A stretch of DNA of 9,643 nucleotides. Source: Flavobacteriales bacterium (GTDB lineage: Bacteria; Bacteroidota; Bacteroidia; Flavobacteriales_D; Sanyastnellaceae). Below the pieces are notes generated by a model. It made no database searches. It was not told where the DNA came from and was given only the letters and a program-made list of their open reading frames with translations. The position numbers and the translations under genes were made by a program. The first letter of the stretch is position 1, and each line of letters opens with the position of its first letter. Location: the NCBI GenBank assembly GCA_015663855.1, contig DQRJ01000021.1, positions 1 to 9,643 of the forward strand, in the 5' to 3' direction. Positions 1 through 5,653 of this stretch are shown in pieces.

Positions 1-821
1 GTACCCATTACGTCTACAACAAGTAACTTGTGTCCCGACGTTATTAAATCCCCCTGAGACCAAACCACCCCCTCCCCTTTTGAATTCACTCCACGAAGGA
101 TTATTTCGGATCCGGGTAGCCAGGGTTGTTCCGAGCTCCAATCGACATCGGCTTCGGTAGAGATCACGCCTCCCCAAGTTGTCGAATAGTGAGTCCCGCT
201 TTTAAAAACACCATCGACGATAGAATCACCGAGCAAAGTCGCTTCGAATAAGAATAAATGAATGCCGTCGAAATTTCCTAGCGAGAAACGACCCGTTGTT
301 AGGTCGATTTTACCTGCTTGGTAACGATAATCCCCAGTAGAAGTTAGAAACGTTCCCCAAACAGAATCCCCCCTCTGCTTAAAATTCAACTTTCCCAGAT
401 CGGTATCCCAAACGCTATAAATCTCACCCTCTTCCATCAAGACCGAAGATCGCTCGACTTCTTTTAAGCGCTCTATGGTTAGTGGGACTCGATAATCCTT
501 TGTTCGAAGTGAATCAATCCACCCCCCAGTATACACATCGTCTTCCCATCGTCCTATCCACGATCCGTTAAAAACAGGAACAGAGTAAACCTCATTAGTT
601 ATATCGCGAGAAATAGATTTTAGATAAATCCTTTCGTCTCCGTTTCGGACCGTAATTCCGCCCGAATTTAATTCTACCTTAACATCAACCGACGTGGAGT
701 CGTCGAGTTTAAACGAGGCGAAATAAACAGGGTGCTCGACCTGTCTATTAGAACTTGTCGAGCACCCCATAAAAACAACTAAACCAAATATTAGAGAAGC
801 TATGTTAAATAACCGACTCAA
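1..821 (-). CDS. TlpA/ResA-like thiol-disulfide lipoprotein, N-terminal part (cut by window edge)
   Basis: A frame stays open for 273 codons from a TTG codon to the window edge. The start is chosen because it gives a lipoprotein signal: MSRL, then a hydrophobic stretch (residues 7-18) ending in FMGC with Cys20 as the lipidation site; the only nearby ATG is at residue 18 and would destroy it. The mature part is a beta-rich segment of about 200 residues, including GDYRYQAGKIDL, GRFSLGNFDGIHLFLFEA and SGTHYSTTW, which I recognise from the domain preceding the redoxin fold in Bacteroidota TlpA-like proteins. The last residues read LLVVDVMGT, where family members continue with W-C-x-x-C, so the active site should lie just outside the window. 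The inferred role is a membrane-anchored thiol-disulfide exchange protein facing the periplasm. The start is 2 nt after the upstream aldehyde dehydrogenase stop, suggesting co-transcription. The lipobox is non-classical at -3 and -2. Redox function is inferred, not seen. Confidence 0.75.
   Translation of the reverse strand, partial: MSRLFNIASLIFGLVVFMGCSTSSNRQVEHPVYFASFKLDDSTSVDVKVELNSGGITVRNGDERIYLKSISRDITNEVYSVPVFNGSWIGRWEDDVYTGGWIDSLRTKDYRVPLTIERLKEVERSSVLMEEGEIYSVWDTDLGKLNFKQRGDSVWGTFLTSTGDYRYQAGKIDLTTGRFSLGNFDGIHLFLFEATLLGDSIVDGVFKSGTHYSTTWGGVISTEADVDWSSEQPWLPGSEIILRGVNSKGEGVVWSQGDLITSGHKLLVVDVMG
730..767 (-). repeat. Perfect 11-bp inverted repeat over the lipoprotein signal region
   Basis: The arms at 730-740 (GGGTGCTCGAC) and 757-767 (GTCGAGCACCC) are exact reverse complements, separated by 16 bases. 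In the minus-strand transcript this is a GC-rich hairpin covering codons 19-31 of the lipoprotein, beginning at the Gly-Cys of the lipobox and followed by a moderately U-rich stretch (TGTTTATTT). It also lies 57-94 nt after the aldehyde dehydrogenase stop. It could act as an attenuator or partial terminator between the two genes, slow translation at the signal peptide, or be fortuitous. The pairing is read directly; any role is inference. Confidence 0.6.
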
Positions 822-823
822 AA

Positions 824-2353
824 TTAAAGGTCGAATTTGATACCTTGAGCCAAAGGCAGATCAAGGCCGTAGTTAATTGTGTTTGTTTGGCGACGCATAT
901 ATGCTTTCCAAGCATCAGAACCAGACTCACGCCCACCTCCGGTTTCTTTCTCACCACCAAACGCACCGCCGATTTCAGCACCAGAGGTTCCGATATTAAC
1001 GTTAGCGATTCCACAGTCAGAACCAGCAGCAGATAAGAACAACTCTGCCTCACGAAGGTTATTCGTCATAATAGCTGAAGAGAGACCCTGGACAACACCG
1101 TTTTGAAGAGCAACAGCCTCTTCGATAGTGTCGTACTTCATAATGTAAAGGATAGGCGCGAATGTCTCGTGCTGTACAATTTGCATATCGTTAGTAACCT
1201 CAGCAATAGCGGGCTTTACGTAACAACCACTCTCGTAACCCTCTCCCTCGAGAACCCCACCAGGAACAAGAACCGTTCCTCCTTGAGCAGCAACAGCCTC
1301 TAAAGCTGCGAGATATTGATTTACAGCATCCTTATCGATAAGCGGCCCCACGTGATTGTTTTCGTCTAGCGGATCGCCGATGCGCACCTGCGTGTAGGCT
1401 TGCGTAAGTTGATCTTTTACTTTTTGGTATATAGAAGAGTGTACAATTACACGACGAGTGCTTGTGCAACGCTGCCCACAAGTTCCCACAGCACCAAATA
1501 CGGTAGCTGGAACAACAACCTTAAGGTCAGCGTCTGGAGTGATGATAATAGCGTTGTTTCCCCCTAACTCTAGTAAAGAACGACCCAAACGAGCAGCAAC
1601 TGCTTGAGCTACGATTTTACCCATTCTAGTAGATCCGGTAGCGCTCACTAAAGGCACTCTCTTGTCTCCACTCATCATCTCCCCCACCTTGTAATCACCA
1701 TTGATTATACACGATAGACCCTCAGGCACATTGTTTGCTTCTGCAACCTCAACCCAAATGTTTTGGCACGCAATAGAGCAAAGTGGCGCCTTTTCAGAGG
1801 GCTTCCAAATACAAACGTCGCCAGAAACCCATGCTAGCGCAGTGTTCCAACACCAAACCGCTACAGGGAAGTTAAAAGCCGATATAATCCCAACAGTTCC
1901 AAGCGGGTGGTATTGCTCATACATGCGGTGGTTACGTCGCTCAGAGTGCATTGTAAGACCGTAAAGCATACGGCTTTGGCCTAAAGCAAAGTCACAGATG
2001 TCAATCATTTCCTGAACCTCACCAAGTCCTTCCTGGTAGCTCTTCCCCATTTCATACGAAACGAGAGCACCCAAAGATTCTTTTTTCTCACGAAGAGCGT
2101 CACCGAATTGGCGAACAACCTCCCCTCTTTCGGGAGCGCTCCACTTGCGCCACTCGATAAAAGCCTTACCCGAAGCCTCCATAACAGCCTCATAATCAGC
2201 GGATGACGCGGTTGATACGCTAGCGATAGTTTTCCCGTTAGTAGGAGAAATTGAATCGATTGAGGGGCCAGAACCGAGCTTGCGCCCACCGATCATAACC
2301 CCAGCATTTGTGTCTTTAATGCCTAAATCGGAAAGTATTTTTTGAATATCCAT
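824..2353 (-). CDS. amaB: ALDH7-family aldehyde dehydrogenase (alpha-aminoadipic semialdehyde / piperideine-6-carboxylate dehydrogenase type)
   Basis: A 509-residue NAD(P)+-dependent aldehyde dehydrogenase of full family length, expected to be cytosolic and usually tetrameric. Visible landmarks are the FNFPVAVW segment with the oxyanion-hole Asn161, KPSE (184-187) and SATGST (237-242) for the nucleotide-binding region, ELGGNN with general base Glu262, and GQRCTSTRR with nucleophile Cys296. The C-terminal GGEKETGGGRESGSDAWK region (from 466) and the LPLAQGIKF ending closely resemble the antiquitin (ALDH7A1) group, which oxidises alpha-aminoadipic semialdehyde (in equilibrium with piperideine-6-carboxylate) in lysine catabolism. 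Bacterial relatives are called AmaB or Pcd, so the symbol is by family only; no other lysine-degradation gene is in the window, and a broader aldehyde role is possible. The ATG start gives the usual N-terminus (MDIQKIL) and lies about 33 nt from a Bacteroidota-type promoter element. The stop is 2 nt before the lipoprotein start. Confidence 0.93.
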   Translation of the reverse strand: MDIQKILSDLGIKDTNAGVMIGGRKLGSGPSIDSISPTNGKTIASVSTASSADYEAVMEASGKAFIEWRKWSAPERGEVVRQFGDALREKKESLGALVSYEMGKSYQEGLGEVQEMIDICDFALGQSRMLYGLTMHSERRNHRMYEQYHPLGTVGIISAFNFPVAVWCWNTALAWVSGDVCIWKPSEKAPLCSIACQNIWVEVAEANNVPEGLSCIINGDYKVGEMMSGDKRVPLVSATGSTRMGKIVAQAVAARLGRSLLELGGNNAIIITPDADLKVVVPATVFGAVGTCGQRCTSTRRVIVHSSIYQKVKDQLTQAYTQVRIGDPLDENNHVGPLIDKDAVNQYLAALEAVAAQGGTVLVPGGVLEGEGYESGCYVKPAIAEVTNDMQIVQHETFAPILYIMKYDTIEEAVALQNGVVQGLSSAIMTNNLREAELFLSAAGSDCGIANVNIGTSGAEIGGAFGGEKETGGGRESGSDAWKAYMRRQTNTINYGLDLPLAQGIKFDL

Positions 2354-2385
2354 AAATTAAGATTGTTTTTGCGGTTATTGCGGTG

Positions 2386-2393
2386 CAAAGATA
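2386..2393 (-). promoter_or_regulatory. Bacteroidota-type -7 promoter element for the aldehyde dehydrogenase
   Basis: The minus strand reads TATCTTTGCACC here, an exact match to the Bacteroidota -7 consensus TAnnTTTG and to its common form TATCTTTGCA. It lies 33 nt upstream of the aldehyde dehydrogenase ATG, leaving a plausible leader of about 25-30 nt. I see no good -33 TTTG at the expected distance, so the call rests on the -7 element and its position in the divergent gene spacer. Confidence 0.6.
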
Positions 2394-2407
2394 CGATTAG
2401 AATTACC

Positions 2408-2923
2408 GTGGACTTATTAAGACATAAAGAGCTATCAAAATTAAAGCGAAAGGAGAACGAAAAGTTCCTTAAGCGCCTTAAGAAATTTAAGCCTCAAAAG
2501 CTTGACTCCCTGATTCACCCTATTCATGACGAGGTGTTTGCGTGTACAGACTGCCTCCAATGTGCGAACTGTTGCAAAACTACTGGCCCGAAGTTTATAG
2601 AATCTGACATCACCCGTATCTCAAAACTTTTCAAGATGAAAACGCGGGAGTTCGAAGACGAATACCTTAGAAAGGACTCTGAAGGCGAGTTCGTTTTAAA
2701 ATCGGTCCCCTGTACGTTTTTAGGAGCGGATAACAAATGCTACATCTACGATGTAAGGCCTAAGGCGTGTAGGGAATTCCCTCATACAGATAGACGCAAA
2801 CAAACCCAAATCTTAGACCACACACTAAAGAACATTGAGGTGTGCCCGGCTGTTTACGAGATTGTAGAAAAGCTTAAAAAAATACCCGGTGTTACCGCTC
2901 CAAGTAAATCAAAAGGACGCTAA
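2408..2923 (+). CDS. YkgJ/UPF0153-type cysteine-cluster protein
   Basis: A small protein of 171 residues from the chosen GTG start. A basic, helical N-terminus (LSKLKRKENEKFLKRLKKFK) is followed by the cysteine cluster: C46-x2-C49-x2-C52-x2-CC (55-56), then VPCTFLG (Cys102), NKCYIYDVRPKACREFPH (Cys111, Cys121) and EVCPAVYEIVEKLK (Cys146). This arrangement is typical of the YkgJ zinc- or iron-binding family (CxxCxxCC plus PCpfL, C.IY..RP..Cr.fP), whose molecular role is poorly defined; metal binding is inferred. The frame extends upstream to TTG at 2342, but that would overlap the start of the divergent dehydrogenase and add a segment without family resemblance, whereas GTG at 2408 puts the start just before the conserved KENEKF-like helix. 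The exact start is moderately uncertain. The 3' end overlaps mnmG tail-to-tail by 32 bp. Confidence 0.85.
   Translation: MDLLRHKELSKLKRKENEKFLKRLKKFKPQKLDSLIHPIHDEVFACTDCLQCANCCKTTGPKFIESDITRISKLFKMKTREFEDEYLRKDSEGEFVLKSVPCTFLGADNKCYIYDVRPKACREFPHTDRRKQTQILDHTLKNIEVCPAVYEIVEKLKKIPGVTAPSKSKGR
2876..2897 (-). terminator. Weak terminator-like element at the mnmG 3' end
   Basis: On the minus strand a short stem CGGT-AAC-ACCG (2897-2887) spans the mnmG stop codon and is followed by GG, TA and seven T residues (2882-2876). Two further small hairpins, AGGCG-taag-CGCCT (2943-2930) and GACG-ttag-CGTC (2927-2916), lie just upstream in the last mnmG codons. The stems are short, so this is a tentative intrinsic terminator; it is embedded in the 3' coding end of the convergent ykgJ-like gene. 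Confidence 0.25.
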
Positions 2924-4760
2924 CGTCTGAGGCGCTTACGCCTGAAATGTTTGCTGCAGCGCCAAGTGTTTTAGGTTTTTTATCCCCAAGTTTTTGACGA
3001 GCTTCCCCGCTAAGTGATGCTAGCTTTGAATAATCTAAATCGCTAGGAATACGCATGTCCTCTAGCTTAGACATCCTGTCTGCCATCGCCTGCTCCTTCT
3101 CAATATAGCCCTCGTATTTAATCATAATTTCTGCCTGCTCGAGAACCTCAGAACCGAAACTTGACAAACCATCAAGCTCGGGGATGTTTTCGATCATTGC
3201 GGCAAGACCTATATGAGGTCGTGTAAGAATCTGCTTTGCCTTCACACGCTGCTTCATGGGTGTACTTCCGACGCTTTCGATTAATTCATTAGCTCCGTCA
3301 GGACTAATAGAGGTCTTATCAAGCATTTTGCGAACTGCCCTCACCCCTGCCTGTTTTTCCTCCAGATTTTTAAGCCTTTCATCTGAGGCCAAACCAATTT
3401 CATGCCCCAACCTCGTTAGTCTTTCATCTGCGTTATCTTGACGCAACAGGATGCGGTATTCCGCCCTTGAAGTAAACATTCTATAAGGCTCATCGGTTCC
3501 TTTTGTCACTAGGTCGTCTATTAAAACCCCGATATAAGCATCCGATCGACTTAGAGTAATAGGCTCTTTGTTCCACGTGGAACGTGCCGCATTTAATCCC
3601 GCCATAAGACCCTGGCAAGCGGCCTCTTCGTAGCCGGTTGTGCCATTTATTTGGCCTGCAAAATAAAGAGCGTCTACAGAAGTGGTTTCTAAACTATGCT
3701 TTAACTGAGTAGGAGGGAAGAAGTCATACTCAACGGCATAACCAGGCCGGAACATTTTCGCTTCTTCGAAGCCAGGAATAAGTCGCATGGCTGCCAGCTG
3801 TATCTCCTCTGGAAGGCTCGTGGAAAACCCGTTGAGGTAAATTTCAACAGTGTTTCTACCCTCGGGCTCAACGAATAGTTGGTGGCGATTTTTATCGGCG
3901 AAGCGGTTTATTTTATCTTCAATACTTGGGCAATAACGAGGCCCTAAACCTCGAATTCGTCCGTTGAACATCGGAGACCTATCGAACCCTGAGCGAAGCA
4001 CTTCGTGAACGCTGTCGTTCGTGTAAGCGATGTGGCAAGGGAGTTGGTCGTTCAGGTTTTCACGTCGCTTTAGGAATGAGAAGTGCGTCGGGTTTTCGTC
4101 TCCGGGCTGTAGCTCCATCTTCGAAAAATCTAAACTTCTGCCGTCAACCCTTGGCGGAGTTCCGGTCTTCATTCGACCACTCTCAAAACCGAGCTCAACT
4201 AGCTGTTCGGTAATTCCTGACGAAGCCCTTTCCCCAGCTCTCCCCCCTCCGAACTGCTTCTCGCCAATATGAAGAAGGCCGTTCAAGAACGTCCCGTTTG
4301 TTAGCACCACAGCCTTTCCTCTTATCTCAGTTCCTAGCGCAGTTCGTACGCCCACACAACGCCCCCCCTCTACAATAACGCCCGTGACGGAGTCCTGCCA
4401 AAAATCGAGACCCTCGGTCTGTTCAAGCATTTCACGCCAAGTCTGTGCGAACAAATATTTATCGTTCTGTGTTCGAGGACTCCACATGGCGGGCCCCTTC
4501 GATCTGTTCAGCATACGAAACTGAATAGCGCTATGATCACTTACTAGCCCGCTATATCCTCCGAGGGCATCTACCTCTCTTACGATTTGGCCTTTAGCGA
4601 CACCACCCATGGCTGGATTGCATGACATTTGGCCTATAACCCCCATATTCATGGTCACAAGCAATGTTTTAGCTCCTGTATTAGCCGCCGCCGCCGCCGC
4701 CTCATTTCCTGCGTGTCCAGCGCCCACAACAATTACATCGTAAGTAGTGTGAAATTTCAC
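2892..4760 (-). CDS. mnmG: tRNA uridine-5-carboxymethylaminomethyl(34) synthesis enzyme MnmG (GidA)
   Basis: A 622-residue protein, the usual length of bacterial MnmG. With MnmE it installs the (carboxymethyl)aminomethyl group at C5 of wobble uridine 34 in certain tRNAs, using FAD, NADH and a folate one-carbon donor. Visible landmarks: FAD-binding VIVVGAGHAGNEAA (10-23), SCNPAMGG with Cys47, GPAMWSPRTQ (89-98), FGGGRAGERAS (170-180), RMKTGTPPRVDGR, GPRYCPSIEDK with Cys277 (both conserved cysteines at the E. coli positions), EYDFFPPTQL, FAGQINGTTGYEEAA and DDLVTKGTDEPYRMFTSRAEYR, then the helical C-terminal MnmE/tRNA-interaction region with KYEGYI. The start codon is GTG (MKFHTTYDV), 7 nt after the ybeY stop, with no clear Shine-Dalgarno. 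It is last in the operon. Its historical name gidA reflects frequent oriC proximity, and a parS-like site lies inside it. Confidence 0.98.
   Translation of the reverse strand: MKFHTTYDVIVVGAGHAGNEAAAAAANTGAKTLLVTMNMGVIGQMSCNPAMGGVAKGQIVREVDALGGYSGLVSDHSAIQFRMLNRSKGPAMWSPRTQNDKYLFAQTWREMLEQTEGLDFWQDSVTGVIVEGGRCVGVRTALGTEIRGKAVVLTNGTFLNGLLHIGEKQFGGGRAGERASSGITEQLVELGFESGRMKTGTPPRVDGRSLDFSKMELQPGDENPTHFSFLKRRENLNDQLPCHIAYTNDSVHEVLRSGFDRSPMFNGRIRGLGPRYCPSIEDKINRFADKNRHQLFVEPEGRNTVEIYLNGFSTSLPEEIQLAAMRLIPGFEEAKMFRPGYAVEYDFFPPTQLKHSLETTSVDALYFAGQINGTTGYEEAACQGLMAGLNAARSTWNKEPITLSRSDAYIGVLIDDLVTKGTDEPYRMFTSRAEYRILLRQDNADERLTRLGHEIGLASDERLKNLEEKQAGVRAVRKMLDKTSISPDGANELIESVGSTPMKQRVKAKQILTRPHIGLAAMIENIPELDGLSSFGSEVLEQAEIMIKYEGYIEKEQAMADRMSKLEDMRIPSDLDYSKLASLSGEARQKLGDKKPKTLGAAANISGVSASDVSVLLIYLER
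3569..3584. other. parS-like site inside mnmG (15/16)
   Basis: The plus strand reads TGTTCCACGTGGAACG, one base (last position, A to G) off a perfect parS palindrome and matching 13 of the 14 fixed positions of the ParB-binding consensus TGTTnCACGTGnAACA. It falls in mnmG codons for Arg393-Asn397 (RSTWN), a surface-like variable stretch before the conserved KEP segment as I recall the family. It is about 1.2 kb from the perfect site at 4778-4793. Confidence 0.7.
4749..4760. repeat. 12-bp perfect palindrome at the mnmG start codon
   Basis: GTGAAATTTCAC is its own reverse complement and comprises exactly the first four codons of mnmG (GTG AAA TTT CAC; MKFH). It lies 17 bp from the parS-like site at 4778-4793. 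It may mildly occlude the start in the transcript, or be chance; no function is claimed. Confidence 0.4.
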
Positions 4761-4767
4761 CTGAGTA

Positions 4768-5196
4768 TTATTTAGAGTGTTCCACGTGGAACATATTCAA
4801 AGCTTCGTCTTCTTGAGAGCGCATAATTGCCGCATCTTTTTTTGACTTGTCCTTATAGCCGCACAAATGTAGGACTCCATGAACCATAACTCGCTTTAAT
4901 TCAGCCTGAACCTTCACGCCTTCCTTGCGAGCGTTATCCTTAACTCTGTCGTATGAAATCAATAAATCGCCACTAATGACATCACCTTCAGAGTAGTCAA
5001 AGGTGATAATATCTGTATAGTAATCGTGATTTAAGTGCTCTTTGTTTACGCCGAGTAAATATTCGTCGGAGCAAACGACAATGCTAATTTCACCCAGAAC
5101 TTTATCTTTCCCCCCCACTACTTTTTCAAGCCAAACCCTCACAGCCCTCTTCTCTAGAACCCGATGTGGCACATCTATTTCGCTAAAGTAAATCAT
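4768..5196 (-). CDS. ybeY: rRNA maturation RNase YbeY
   Basis: A 142-residue cytosolic metal-dependent endoribonuclease of the UPF0054 family, involved in 16S rRNA 3'-end maturation and late 70S ribosome quality control. The family signature is present: NxxHL-type segment VNKEHLNHDYYTDIITFDY (50-68), GDLLIS (76-81) and the metal-binding motif HGVLHLCGYKDK (106-117). His106 and His110 are the first two ligands; the third ligand position, His in E. coli (HGxLHLxGYDH), is Asp116 here, a variant I recall as common in Bacteroidota YbeY, so the enzyme need not be inactive. The extreme C-terminus MFHVEHSK is encoded by a parS-like palindrome. The ATG start gives a typical N-terminus (MIYFSEID). It lies 43 nt after the upstream ATPase gene and 7 nt before mnmG, in one operon. 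Confidence 0.96.
   Translation of the reverse strand: MIYFSEIDVPHRVLEKRAVRVWLEKVVGGKDKVLGEISIVVCSDEYLLGVNKEHLNHDYYTDIITFDYSEGDVISGDLLISYDRVKDNARKEGVKVQAELKRVMVHGVLHLCGYKDKSKKDAAIMRSQEDEALNMFHVEHSK
4778..4793. other. parS centromere-like site (perfect consensus match)
   Basis: TGTTCCACGTGGAACA is a perfect 16-bp palindrome and matches every fixed position of the general chromosomal parS consensus TGTTnCACGTGnAACA bound by ParB. It lies within the final ybeY codons, encoding Met-Phe-His-Val-Glu-His in the tail of the protein. Chance occurrence of 14 fixed bases in under 10 kb is very unlikely, and a second near-copy lies 1.2 kb away at 3569-3584. In vivo ParB binding is inferred from the motif. 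Confidence 0.85.
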
Positions 5197-5239
5197 TGTA
5201 CAAAAGCTTTTTAACGCTATAGAAGGGTAGGGGCGAGGC

Positions 5240-5653
5240 CTAACCGAGAACGCCCGTAAACGTTAATTCAACGACACGACCATCATCCTCGAACCCACAC
5301 TCATCCGCAAGGTTACGCATTAAAAACACCCCCCTTCCACTAGGGCGCTCAAGGTTTTCAGGAGCGGTTGGATCGGGCAGATTATCATAATCAAAGCCAG
5401 GGCCTTCGTCGACTATTCTGAAGAAAAGATCTTTCTCCCTCACCTCATACTCTACTAACACATCTTTTTTTATGTCAAGTTTGTTTCCATGAACGATAGC
5501 ATTGTTTACAGCTTCGGTCATAGCGATGAGGACATCACCATAGTGCTCACCGATCATTCGGTATTTATCACAGATATCGTCAATTAGATGTTCAACGATT
5601 GCTATATTTTCTGGCTTAGAAGGAAAGCGCAATTCTTGCATAGTGGCGGTCAT
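5240..5653 (-). CDS. GHKL ATP-binding protein (RsbW/SpoIIAB-like anti-sigma factor domain)
   Basis: A 137-residue single-domain HATPase_c_2-type protein. The ATP-binding boxes are visible: N box TEAVNNAIVHGNK (46-58), G1 box VDEGPGFDYDNLPDP (81-95), and G2 box SGRGVFLMRNLAD (105-117). Beta strands flank these, and the N-terminus LRFPSKPENIAIVEHLID resembles RsbW-like serine kinases that phosphorylate an anti-sigma factor antagonist and/or bind a sigma factor. No STAS-domain antagonist, PP2C phosphatase or sigma factor gene is in the window, so its partner is unknown and kinase activity is inferred. The ATG overlaps the stop of the upstream DUF4175-like gene as ATGA, indicating translational coupling and fixing the start. 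ybeY follows after 43 nt. The same neighbourhood is, to my recollection, widespread in Bacteroidota. Confidence 0.9.
   Translation of the reverse strand: MTATMQELRFPSKPENIAIVEHLIDDICDKYRMIGEHYGDVLIAMTEAVNNAIVHGNKLDIKKDVLVEYEVREKDLFFRIVDEGPGFDYDNLPDPTAPENLERPSGRGVFLMRNLADECGFEDDGRVVELTFTGVLG

Noticed and set aside
819..826. TAATTTTG on the minus strand as a promoter for the lipoprotein gene
   Set aside because: It matches TAnnTTTG but consists of the dehydrogenase stop and the lipoprotein start codon, so transcription would begin inside the signal sequence; no -33 partner at the right distance.
805..1053. 82-codon minus-strand frame overlapping the dehydrogenase 3' end
   Set aside because: Alternative frame of a well-supported gene with no recognisable features.
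1344..1359. CACGTG core in the aldehyde dehydrogenase as a third parS
   Set aside because: The flanking bases do not match TGTTn...nAACA; only the six-base core is shared.
2342..2407. Upstream TTG extension of the cysteine-cluster gene
   Set aside because: It overlaps the divergent dehydrogenase start and promoter, adds residues with no family resemblance, and GTG at 2408 fits the expected N-terminus.
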